Shown here one piece after another: positions 1 to 5,728 of a stretch of DNA of 7,141 bases. Source of the DNA: a candidate division FCPU426 bacterium (GTDB lineage: Bacteria; Oederibacteriota; PGYV01; Palsa-1178). The position numbers and the translations under genes are program-made. The notes beneath the pieces were generated by a model. That model ran no database searches and was not told the origin of the DNA. It worked only from the letters and a program-made list of their open reading frames with translations. The stretch is from NCBI GenBank assembly GCA_003167475.1, contig PMTB01000137.1, positions 1 to 7,141 on the forward strand, written 5' to 3'. Every line of letters begins with the position of its first letter. Positions within the stretch are counted from its first letter, which is position 1.

Positions 1-1413
1 CCTTACTTTATCAGGTAATGCGGGCTCCGGGGTAGGTGTCGCCGGGGTCACGGTATAAACAGGAGTTATCGGCTGCGTATTTACGGCTGTGGCCGTGTTG
101 GCCGGGGCCGTGGACTGGGGCGTGAATGTATTTGTCGGGACTATCGGAGTGTTGGTCGGCGGTACTGTTGTGGCTGTCGGAAAAGAGGTGGAAGTGTAGG
201 TCGGCGTCGGGTCAATGATCAGCACGTTGTTTGAGAAAACAGGAGCTGAGGCGACTACCGATGAATTTTCAAGCCCTGCCGAACTGCCTGAAAAGTTTAT
301 TGTTCCGGCGTTTGTGGCCCTGTAAATCCATGTGAACATTGCGGTGCCGCCGGCGCCAAGCGAACTGATATAGTTGGGCGTAGGCCCCGCGTAGACGGCA
401 GCGCTGCCGCCCAAGGATATTACCTGGGTGGTGCCGCTCACCATGGACGCCGCCACATTACCCGCGTTGGTTATGCCCATGACCACGGTGATGTTCTGGT
501 TTGTGACCGGGCTTGAAGGGAATGCCGATATTACCGTGTTGAGCATGACGCCGGTGACGGGTATCGCTTTTTTTGTGTCCATTGAAAGCGCGCCTTTTAC
601 CGGGTGTATGGCCGATACGGACGCGTAGTTCACGCAGTTGACCCCGAAGTTTATTATCCCCGGGTTTGCCTGCGCCACGACCGTTATATTTGATGACGCG
701 CTTGCCAGCACCGTGCCCGTGCCCCATGACAGGACATTATTACCGGTGACCGAGGCTGCGGGATTTGAAGACAGTAATGTCATGCCCGGCGGCAGTGTAT
801 CCCATATGGATAGCTGGCTCAGATTGTTGCCGGTGTCGAGATTTCCGAAATTTATGTAATATGTCACCGTGTCGCCGGCTTTTACGCTCAGCGCCTGGGA
901 GGATTTATTTATGGTCACGTAAGTCACGTATACATACGGCTGCTGGTCAAGGGCCGTGAAAGAAGAAACCAAGGACCTCTTTTCCGACATGTTGAAATAA
1001 TATATGCCCGGCGCTGACGGCGGGTATAACCCTCCCCCGCCTGTGCTTCCGTAGGTTATGACAAGTTCCTGGTCAGGACTCAGGGTAAGCGGGGTTATTG
1101 TCACAGCGTAACCGTTTATGTATATATTCGACGCGGCTATCACAGACTGGGTGACTCCCGCGGCCATGACCACGGCCGAGAGGTTGCTGCCCGCGCTGTA
1201 CGTCGTGGGAGCGGGTATGAATGCCGGAGGTATGTCTATCTCAACCGAGCCGGATGTAAAAGCCGTGGCTGTCCCGGGTTTATAATCTATATTTATAAGC
1301 GGGTGGTAGGCGGCAAGAGATATCGCCGTGGGTGAAATATCCGCGCTTCCTGTCTGGCCCAAAACCGCGCCGGCCATAAGCAGGAACACTGCCAGAACCG
1401 TTAATTTTTTCAT
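1..1413 (-). CDS. Secreted DUF11/CARDB-like surface protein with Pro/Thr-rich linker (3' end outside window)
   Basis: An uninterrupted frame of 471 codons runs from ATG at 1413 to the left edge with no stop, so the C-terminus is missing. The start is fixed by a ribosome binding site (AAGGAGAGG, 1421-1429) and by a classic signal peptide (residues 1-19: MKK, a hydrophobic core, then AVLG before QTG). Residues 20-155 are a beta-rich, Gly/Ser/Thr/Ala segment I do not recognise. Residues about 163-265 look like a DUF11 repeat, with 'VKAGDTVTYYINFGN' followed by 'LSIWDTLPPGM'. Residues about 287-400 look like a second Ig/CARDB-type domain ('NITVVMGITNAGNV'). Residues 402-467 are a Pro/Thr-rich spacer. 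The protein is probably exported and either surface-anchored or released; DUF11 domains are typically structural or adhesive. It is the last visible gene of the operon, and its start overlaps the stop of the preceding gene as ATGA, which suggests translational coupling. Domain names are from pattern memory; export is the firmest claim. Confidence 0.85.
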   Translation of the reverse strand, partial: MKKLTVLAVFLLMAGAVLGQTGSADISPTAISLAAYHPLINIDYKPGTATAFTSGSVEIDIPPAFIPAPTTYSAGSNLSAVVMAAGVTQSVIAASNIYINGYAVTITPLTLSPDQELVITYGSTGGGGLYPPSAPGIYYFNMSEKRSLVSSFTALDQQPYVYVTYVTINKSSQALSVKAGDTVTYYINFGNLDTGNNLSQLSIWDTLPPGMTLLSSNPAASVTGNNVLSWGTGTVLASASSNITVVAQANPGIINFGVNCVNYASVSAIHPVKGALSMDTKKAIPVTGVMLNTVISAFPSSPVTNQNITVVMGITNAGNVAASMVSGTTQVISLGGSAAVYAGPTPNYISSLGAGGTAMFTWIYRATNAGTINFSGSSAGLENSSVVASAPVFSNNVLIIDPTPTYTSTSFPTATTVPPTNTPIVPTNTFTPQSTAPANTATAVNTQPITPVYTVTPATPTPEPALPDKVR

Positions 1414-2189
1414 TTTAATCCCTCTCCTTTTGATATTGCGCTCTGCAATATATTATTGCTGAAATAATGCGCCGTTCCCGCGCTGTAACCTGCGCCTATG
1501 ATGGCTGTTTTTTTCAGGAGTTTTTCCACAAGAACCGAATATACGTCCGGGCCGAGCCCCTGCTTTACGGAATTAAGCCTCAGGTATAAAAGCGACGAAA
1601 GCGACTCCGCCATCACCGCGTCAGGCCCGTTTTCGTCTGTGCAAGCCTGTATGTTTTTTATGAACCTTGCCGTGTCTATGGTGCCGTTGAGCCTTAAGTT
1701 CCCTTCCGGGTCCCAGTTGGTGTTTTTCAGGAGTGTGTGGCAGGCCGCTGTTTTTTCCAGCGTCCTGAGCATCATGTTTTCCAGTGCCTTCATGTCTATT
1801 TTGGGTTCAAGCTCCGAGAGAAACGCCTTCCTGATCTCCTCGAAAAATTCCAGCGCCCTTGCCGGCTCCACGCCTTTCGCGCCGGTTGAAACCTCGTCTT
1901 TTTTTGATTCTTTTTCTATGGCTTCGGCCCTTCTCATGAGTTCGTCAACGTCGGTATCAAATTTTTCCACGGGTATTGCCGCCGTTGTTGTCTCGGTTTT
2001 TACCGTTGACGGGCCCTCCAGGTCAAACTGCGCGAATTTATCATGCACTACTTTCGGTTTTTTTTCGCATACCACCGGCGGGTCCGGTTTGAGCGCCATT
2101 ATAACAGGTTCTTCCTGTGTGCCCGCGGCCAGGGACCCAAAAATCTCCCCGAGATCGTCTCCGCTGATTGTCGTTTCTTCACGAGTCAT
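1410..2189 (-). CDS. Hypothetical protein, 259 aa, acidic linker N-terminus and helical C-terminal domain
   Basis: I do not recognise this family. I start it at ATG 2189, because AGGTGG (2195-2200) lies 5 nt upstream and the preceding gene stops at 2204. A longer frame to 2261 would overlap that gene by about 58 nt and lacks a reason to be used. There is no signal peptide or membrane segment, so it is probably cytoplasmic. Residues 1 to about 110 are low-complexity, acidic, and Thr/Glu/Lys/Pro-rich ('ISGDDLGEIFGSLAAG', 'DKFAQFDLEG'), likely disordered with short docking motifs. Residues about 115-259 look like a compact helical domain ('EFFEEIRKAFLSELEPKID', 'GTIDTARFIKNIQ', 'SLLYLRLNSVKQGLGPDVY'). 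The stop (TGA, 1410-1412) overlaps the next start as ATGA. Position between a sigma-like protein and a surface protein suggests a regulator or assembly partner, but no function can be assigned from sequence. Confidence 0.85.
   Translation of the reverse strand: MTREETTISGDDLGEIFGSLAAGTQEEPVIMALKPDPPVVCEKKPKVVHDKFAQFDLEGPSTVKTETTTAAIPVEKFDTDVDELMRRAEAIEKESKKDEVSTGAKGVEPARALEFFEEIRKAFLSELEPKIDMKALENMMLRTLEKTAACHTLLKNTNWDPEGNLRLNGTIDTARFIKNIQACTDENGPDAVMAESLSSLLYLRLNSVKQGLGPDVYSVLVEKLLKKTAIIGAGYSAGTAHYFSNNILQSAISKGEGLK
1421..1429 (-). promoter_or_regulatory. Ribosome binding site of the surface-protein gene
   Basis: AAGGAGAGG on the minus strand lies 7 nt before the ATG at 1413. It is embedded in the last codons of the upstream gene, whose TGA overlaps this ATG. 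This supports the chosen start and translational coupling. Confidence 0.75.
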
Positions 2190-2194
2190 GTTTT

Positions 2195-2200
2195 CCACCT
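2195..2200 (-). promoter_or_regulatory. Ribosome binding site deciding the start at 2189
   Basis: AGGTGG on the minus strand is 5 nt before ATG 2189 and lies between the upstream stop (2204-2206) and this start. It is a moderate match to the anti-Shine-Dalgarno complement and favours the 259-residue form over an extended one. Confidence 0.55.
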
Positions 2201-2203
2201 TTG

Positions 2204-2581
2204 TCAGGCTTCCCGTTTTGATTCTATCAGGGCGTCCAATATGACGCCTTCTATCATCCATGCCACATGTTCCATGAATCCCCTGCTCTCTTCCCCGTTA
2301 TAGCCCCTGACAGCCTTGATAAGGCCGGAGTTCCCGGCTACTATCAGCGCCGCGAAAGTCAGCCCCGCTCCCCTGTACCTTGCGGCTATTTTTATCACAA
2401 GTTTCAGGTTCGTTTCTATAAGGGTGCGCCTTACAGCGTCCTTTTCGGATTTTGACCCGTCCTTCAGGAGTTTTTCGGCCAATGCCGAAATCTTTTCATT
2501 GCTTATGTCCTTTATCTTTGAAGTTACGACTATATAGTCCTTCAGCTGCTTTTCCTCAATCCCTATTAGTTTGAGCCTCAT
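2204..2581 (-). CDS. Stand-alone sigma-70 region 1.2/2-like protein, 125 aa
   Basis: The start at ATG 2581 is set by AAGGAG (2588-2593) in the end of the preceding gene, whose TAA is 1 nt upstream. Residues about 28-55 resemble sigma region 1.2, and residues 51-125 align without gaps to E. coli RpoD regions 2.1-2.4: 'LIETNLKLVIKIAARY' with 'MVEANLRLVISIAKKY', and 'GNSGLIKAV' with 'GNIGLMKAV'. The protein ends just after region 2; regions 3 and 4 are absent, so it cannot recognise a -35 element in the usual way. Key positions are changed: RpoD D403, Q406 and E407 (beta' clamp contact) become A78, V81 and A82; Y430 and W434 (-10 melting) become H105 and M109; R436 and Q437 become E111 and G112. 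F102, W108 and N84 are kept. It is therefore a sigma-fold protein that is probably repurposed, perhaps as a regulator or scaffold. Sigma homology is strong; function is inference. Confidence 0.85.
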   Translation of the reverse strand: MRLKLIGIEEKQLKDYIVVTSKIKDISNEKISALAEKLLKDGSKSEKDAVRRTLIETNLKLVIKIAARYRGAGLTFAALIVAGNSGLIKAVRGYNGEESRGFMEHVAWMIEGVILDALIESKREA

Positions 2582-2582
2582 T

Positions 2583-2762
2583 TTATTTCTCCTTGTCCGC
2601 GTTTTTTCCTGCGCTTTCTTTTTCAATGCACTCGTTCAATTTTTCAATTATTATTTCCTTGTCCATTATTATATAGGGATGTTTTTTTACAAATTTATTG
2701 AATGTAGGCAGGGATACTTTAAAACATTTGGCCGCCTTTTCCCTGCTTAGTGTTGTGTCCAT
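2583..2762 (-). CDS. Small helix-turn-helix DNA-binding protein, 59 aa
   Basis: The start at ATG 2762 follows a near-perfect AAGGAGG (2770-2776) by 7 nt; an upstream in-frame start at 2801 has no such site and would begin upstream of the predicted transcript start. Residues 5-28 form a likely helix-turn-helix ('LSREKAAKCFKVSLPTFNKF'), followed by 'HPYIIMDKEIIIEKLNECI', which resembles the short wing and trailing helix of excisionase/MerR-like minimal winged-helix proteins. The tail is Lys/Glu-rich. First gene of the operon, 1 nt upstream of the sigma-like gene. It may autoregulate through the dyads in its promoter region (inference). It is too short for confident family assignment, but start, spacing and composition support a real gene. 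Confidence 0.75.
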   Translation of the reverse strand: MDTTLSREKAAKCFKVSLPTFNKFVKKHPYIIMDKEIIIEKLNECIEKESAGKNADKEK

Positions 2763-2769
2763 TTTAAAG

Positions 2770-2776
2770 CCTCCTT
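2770..2776 (-). promoter_or_regulatory. Strong ribosome binding site of the HTH gene
   Basis: AAGGAGG on the minus strand, 7 nt before ATG 2762. It is the best Shine-Dalgarno match in the window and fits a short leader of about 24 nt from the predicted sigma-54 promoter. Confidence 0.75.
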
Positions 2777-2787
2777 TTACTCTCCCT

Positions 2788-2807
2788 TGGTAATAGAGCA
2801 ATTACCA
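2788..2807. repeat. Perfect 7-bp inverted repeat overlapping the -12 promoter region
   Basis: TGGTAAT (2788-2794), a 6-nt spacer, then ATTACCA (2801-2807). It overlaps the spacer and -12 part of the predicted promoter and reaches the expected transcription start, so a protein bound here would block initiation. It could be an operator for the HTH protein encoded just downstream (inference), or chance. Confidence 0.5.
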
Positions 2808-2811
2808 TGCC
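2798..2811 (-). promoter_or_regulatory. Predicted sigma-54 (-24/-12) promoter of the HTH/sigma-like/surface-protein operon
   Basis: The minus strand reads GGCATGGTAATTGC followed by T. It matches the consensus TGGCACG-N4-TTGCW at the invariant GG, at CA, at G and at TTGCT, with exactly 10 nt between GG and GC. Mismatches are the base before GG and one C to T. Transcription would begin near 2786, giving a leader of about 24 nt with the ribosome binding site in place. An NtrC-type sigma-54 activator is encoded in the same window. No comparably good -35/-10 pair was seen here, although I could not score the region systematically. Confidence 0.6.
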
Positions 2812-2820
2812 TTGAATTAA

Positions 2821-2838
2821 AGCCATACAAACATGGCT
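2821..2838. repeat. Perfect 6-bp inverted repeat upstream of the -24 box
   Basis: AGCCAT (2821-2826), a 6-nt spacer, then ATGGCT (2833-2838). It lies roughly 35-52 bp upstream of the predicted transcription start. It has the same half-site length class and 6-nt spacer as the neighbouring dyad but a different sequence. It is a possible regulator site; a dyad this short can arise by chance. Confidence 0.35.
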
Positions 2839-2855
2839 GAAACGGTTGGGGTTTC

Positions 2856-2912
2856 ACAGGGTGGAATGATACTGATAGAATTATTGACAGGGTTGATGAG
2901 GTGTTGACAGGG
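2856..2912. repeat. Three direct ACAGGG motifs, candidate upstream activator sites
   Basis: ACAGGG occurs at 2856-2861, 2887-2892 and 2907-2912; the last two are extended to TTGACAGGG. Start-to-start distances are 31 and 20 bp, close to three and two helical turns. They would lie about 70-126 bp upstream of the predicted sigma-54 start, the usual range for enhancer sites of NtrC-type activators. Such sites are usually dyads rather than direct repeats, so this is a candidate only. Confidence 0.35.
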
Positions 2913-2960
2913 GGAATTCGAGGGGAAGTTAAGTGGTTATAAATACTTTTGTGCCATGCT

Positions 2961-3101
2961 GTCATTGCGAGGAGCCGTTATTTGATTATGGCGACGAAGC
3001 AATCTCTGTTTTTCGATAAGCTTTAAAAACATACCTTGCTCCGCAGGTTTTGATGGAGACCAGATTGCTTCGTCGCTGAAAAGCATGCTCCTCGCAATGA
3101 C
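2961..3101. repeat. Nested palindromic dispersed element ('cattgcgaggagc' type)
   Basis: The outer arms are perfect 15-bp inverted copies: GTCATTGCGAGGAGC (2961-2975) and its complement (3087-3101). A second perfect 15-bp pair lies inside: GCGACGAAGCAATCT (2991-3005) and its complement (3062-3076). Spacers between the arms are 15 and 10 nt, and the centre is about 56 nt. From memory, this sequence (cattgcgaggagc joined to gacgaagcaatct) is a widely dispersed intergenic palindrome in many bacterial genomes, probably a MITE-like or REP-like element. It encodes nothing. Lying just after the glycosyltransferase stop, the transcript would form a long hairpin that could protect or end the upstream mRNA. 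Confidence 0.85.
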
Positions 3102-3130
3102 GATTCACAAAAACGCCAAACAAGTAGAGT

Positions 3131-4966
3131 TCAGTTATTTCCCAGCAGGTAATCATACTGCCCCGTGTTCATTTTTATTATCGCCTTTATTCTCTCCGGG
3201 TCCTGTAATTTACCCGTGGTTATCAGTTTGATTTTCTCATAATACTCCGCGAGGTTATGGTCCTTTATCATATTATTCCCGGTCCTTAATGTGTCCATGT
3301 AGCCGTCGGGCAGATCCCTGTAAATGTGCCCGACCTTTTCAAAAAACTTTCCTTTTAAATGTGATATGAACGCGTCCGGTATCCCCAGCCGGTCCACTAT
3401 TATTACGTTTGGCCCGGCGAAATATCCAGGGAAACCTATGGCGTGAATGGAATAAACCTGCCTTGTTGTTTTTGCGTCTTCCCTGTGTTTGAGGGCGTCG
3501 GTGACAAATGTGTTATACAACATCTTCGTGCTGCCTTGCTCTGTTATTTTCGCAAGGGAGCTGCCGGGCGCGTAAAATTCCCTCGGCGGCACGCTTTTGT
3601 TCTCATTGTCCACGAGCTTATCAAGCAGGAATGAATACGACGACGGCGCCAAGGCCAGCATGAAAGAAAACAGCACAGCCGTGATAAAAACGCCCGGCCT
3701 GAATAACCGCTTTTGCCGGGTCAGTATCAGCACCGCCATAAGGAACGGGACGGAAAAAAACCTGCCCTGCATGAAGTCCCCGCCTATGCGTATGAAATAT
3801 AACAGGTATAACAGTATGCCCGCGGAAAGCATCATTGTTTTTCCGTTATCCAAGTCTTCCTTCCTGTAATAAAACGGCAGGCATATCCCCGCAAGCATGA
3901 CAAGGACCGTAAGTAAATCAAGCCTGGCTGAATCCCAAAAGTAATAAAGGCCGCTTGATATGTATTTGAATAGGGAAAACCCGCGCGCCATCTTGGCGTA
4001 ATATGTATTTGGGACAAAGAAGCCGTAGTAATAAAGCGAAAACGCCTCCCAGCATATCAGCGGGATAAACCCGGCTGCGCAGGCAAGCAGCCCCGCCTTT
4101 TTTTTGTGTTCCATCACAGTGAAGCCCAGCGGCATAATAAACAGCAGGGCGCTGTCAAGCCTCGTGAGCATGGCCAGGGACGTTATGAATGAAAGCATGA
4201 ATATTTTTTTCAGCGTTGCCCCTGCTTCCATATAGTATATGAAAAAAAGCAGCGCCAGCAGACAGAGCATGGGGTTTTCAAGCCCGGAAGTGGAAAAATC
4301 AATGAATGATTTTGACAAAACCAGCAGCAAAGCGGCGAAAGCGAATTTAAACCTGTCGTTGAGTTTTATGCCGAGGACCATTACAGTCATGGCCGTAAAA
4401 AAGAAACCCATGATAACAAAGCTGTAAAAAGGGTCGCGGAGGAAATAATAAACAACGGTGAAAACAAACATCCACAGCGGATGGGTGTAAGCCTGCACGC
4501 GCTCCGTGGAGTTCCATGTAAGGCCGAAACCGTTAAGAAAATTGTCTGCGGTCCTGGCTGTTATATAAGCGTCGTCGCAAACCCAGGCTGTCCTGAGCAG
4601 GGCCGCGGTCATAAATACCACAACCGAAGCCGCAAGCATCCAAACCGCTTTTTTATAGGCGCCGTCCGGCGGCGCATACGCGCCATTTTCGCCGCCACGG
4701 TTGACATACACCGCGATATATCCGAAAAAACCAGTGTACAGCAGTGAAAAAACAACCTGCCATAAATCCTTTATTATCCCGGCGTCCAGCGCTAAAGCGG
4801 CCGCGGCGCAAAAAAACATCATAATCCCGTAAATCCTGGGCAGCGCCGGTTTTTTCACCGTATAAAACAGTACAATAAAAACAGCGGCCATCATCAGGCC
4901 AAAAAACAATAAGCGCGCCCCTTCCCCGGCCAGAGCGCCGTATAAGGCCCGCATGAGTCCCGTCAT
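3131..4966 (-). CDS. Polytopic GT-C-type glycosyltransferase (LA_3751/AftB-like)
   Basis: A 611-residue integral membrane protein with about a dozen hydrophobic segments between residues 19 and 440, followed by a soluble C-terminal domain (about 441-611). The first large loop has the GT-C acidic signature: 'WVCDDAYITAR' (D131, D132), then 'NGFGLTWNSTERVQAYTHPLW' split over residues 145-165. This matches the pattern DD.yI..R...N...G.GL..N..ERV..yT.pLW known from LA_3751-type and arabinofuranosyltransferase-like families. 'RIGGDFMQGRFF' (393-404) and 'VDRLGIPDAFI' (524-534) are further family hallmarks. Such enzymes use polyprenyl-phosphate sugars to glycosylate envelope glycans or proteins on the outer face of the inner membrane. 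The start ATG (4966) overlaps the preceding stop as ATGA; Met5 is an alternative. Substrate and acceptor cannot be deduced. Neighbouring secreted proteins make envelope modification the natural reading. Confidence 0.85.
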   Translation of the reverse strand: MTGLMRALYGALAGEGARLLFFGLMMAAVFIVLFYTVKKPALPRIYGIMMFFCAAAALALDAGIIKDLWQVVFSLLYTGFFGYIAVYVNRGGENGAYAPPDGAYKKAVWMLAASVVVFMTAALLRTAWVCDDAYITARTADNFLNGFGLTWNSTERVQAYTHPLWMFVFTVVYYFLRDPFYSFVIMGFFFTAMTVMVLGIKLNDRFKFAFAALLLVLSKSFIDFSTSGLENPMLCLLALLFFIYYMEAGATLKKIFMLSFITSLAMLTRLDSALLFIMPLGFTVMEHKKKAGLLACAAGFIPLICWEAFSLYYYGFFVPNTYYAKMARGFSLFKYISSGLYYFWDSARLDLLTVLVMLAGICLPFYYRKEDLDNGKTMMLSAGILLYLLYFIRIGGDFMQGRFFSVPFLMAVLILTRQKRLFRPGVFITAVLFSFMLALAPSSYSFLLDKLVDNENKSVPPREFYAPGSSLAKITEQGSTKMLYNTFVTDALKHREDAKTTRQVYSIHAIGFPGYFAGPNVIIVDRLGIPDAFISHLKGKFFEKVGHIYRDLPDGYMDTLRTGNNMIKDHNLAEYYEKIKLITTGKLQDPERIKAIIKMNTGQYDYLLGNN

Positions 4967-5682
4967 TTCATCCCTTCAAGCATTACTTCTATTTTCTTCC
5001 TCATTTTTTCAAGTTCCGTTATTTCCGCGCTGTTTTTCGCGCCTGTTTTGCCATCTGCATTTATACCGGCCGCCGCCGCGTCCTTAAGTATGTTTTTTTC
5101 TTCCTTCAAGAGATAAAGCCTCTCATCCGCCTGGACCGCCTTGCCTTCCAGGTATTTTTTAAGGTCGTCTTTCGCCTCGGTTTTCAGCGAGCCTATCATT
5201 TCCCTTAAGTCAAAATCTATCTGCAGTATATCCCTATACTCATCCAGCGCCCCCATCCATTTCTCGCGCTCGCTGAAAAGTTCCTTAGCCCGGCCGCATT
5301 TGGTTTTAAAGCACTCTTTGAGCTGTTTCGTATACTCGTCGATTATTATCATGATGTAAGTGAAGCGCTCGTCACGCAGGGAATTTATCTCGCTGTTGAG
5401 TATGTACTGCCTGTATCCCGTCTTATTGCCGGACTGCAGGTAATAGCTGAGTTTCATCGAGCTTAAGGCCCCGTTGATGCCGCCCTTTTCCTTTTCAGCC
5501 TTGAGTTCGTCGATCTTTTTTGCCGTATACTCATACCTTACTTTAATCCTCTTGAGTTCGGCCTGCTTCACCGCCAGGACTTTCCCCGTGTTATCAGCCT
5601 TTGCTGTAAACTCATCGAGAGCCTGAGCGTATGCCCCGGCATATATCAAGGTTAAAAGAAATATTAGCGCTGTTTTTTTCAC
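4963..5682 (-). CDS. Secreted or periplasmic coiled-coil protein, 239 aa
   Basis: I choose GTG at 5682 because AAAGGCGG (5688-5695) is 5 nt upstream and a clean signal peptide then begins the protein (residues 1-19: VKKTALIFLL... ending AYA before QALDE). An in-frame GTG at 5730 would add 16 hydrophilic residues before the signal and would start at the edge of a hairpin arm. The mature protein is highly charged and helical, with long Lys/Glu/Leu stretches suggestive of coiled coils (about residues 35-70 and 150-235) and a Cys pair spaced by four residues (C124, C129: 'ECFKTKC') that could form a disulfide. There is no lipobox and no second membrane segment. It matches no family I recognise. 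Its stop overlaps the glycosyltransferase start, so the two are translated together and may work together in the envelope. Confidence 0.8.
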   Translation of the reverse strand: MKKTALIFLLTLIYAGAYAQALDEFTAKADNTGKVLAVKQAELKRIKVRYEYTAKKIDELKAEKEKGGINGALSSMKLSYYLQSGNKTGYRQYILNSEINSLRDERFTYIMIIIDEYTKQLKECFKTKCGRAKELFSEREKWMGALDEYRDILQIDFDLREMIGSLKTEAKDDLKKYLEGKAVQADERLYLLKEEKNILKDAAAAGINADGKTGAKNSAEITELEKMRKKIEVMLEGMK

Positions 5683-5728
5683 ATTTACCGCCTTTCCGTC
5701 TATTTTATATTTTAATGCCTTTTTACAC

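Larger units (their letters stand above)
2763..3130. other. 368-bp non-coding region between the two gene blocks
   Basis: No convincing gene lies here. From right to left it holds a short spacer after the glycosyltransferase stop, a 141-bp palindromic element (2961-3101), three ACAGGG motifs (2856-2912), a dyad (2821-2838), a -24/-12 promoter (2798-2811) overlapped by a second dyad (2788-2807), and the leader of the HTH gene. A 62-codon minus-strand frame (2777-2965) begins inside the palindromic element, has no ribosome binding site I can see and reads as low-quality sequence; I do not annotate it. Confidence 0.8.

Noticed and set aside
428..859. Short open frames on both strands inside the first 1.4 kb
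   Set aside because: They are other-frame reads of the surface-protein gene, whose own frame is open throughout and begins with a signal peptide and a good ribosome binding site.
2190..2210. Frameshift that truncated a full-length sigma factor
   Set aside because: The sequence after the stop in other frames shows no region 3 or region 4 similarity, and the next gene is unrelated with its own start.
1498..2244. 248-codon plus-strand open frame
   Set aside because: It is antisense to the 259-aa gene and reads as Ser/Phe-rich low-quality sequence. The minus-strand frame has a ribosome binding site and operon context.
2190..2261. N-terminal extension of the 259-aa protein
   Set aside because: It would overlap the sigma-like gene by about 58 nt and is a positively charged stretch unlike the rest; ATG 2189 has a ribosome binding site.
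2777..2965. 62-codon minus-strand frame in the intergenic region
   Set aside because: It starts at the edge of the palindromic element, crosses the predicted promoter, shows no ribosome binding site and has no protein-like pattern.
2961..3101. CRISPR or tRNA-like structure
   Set aside because: There are only two inverted pairs with no regular direct repeats and spacers, and no cloverleaf or conserved tRNA bases.
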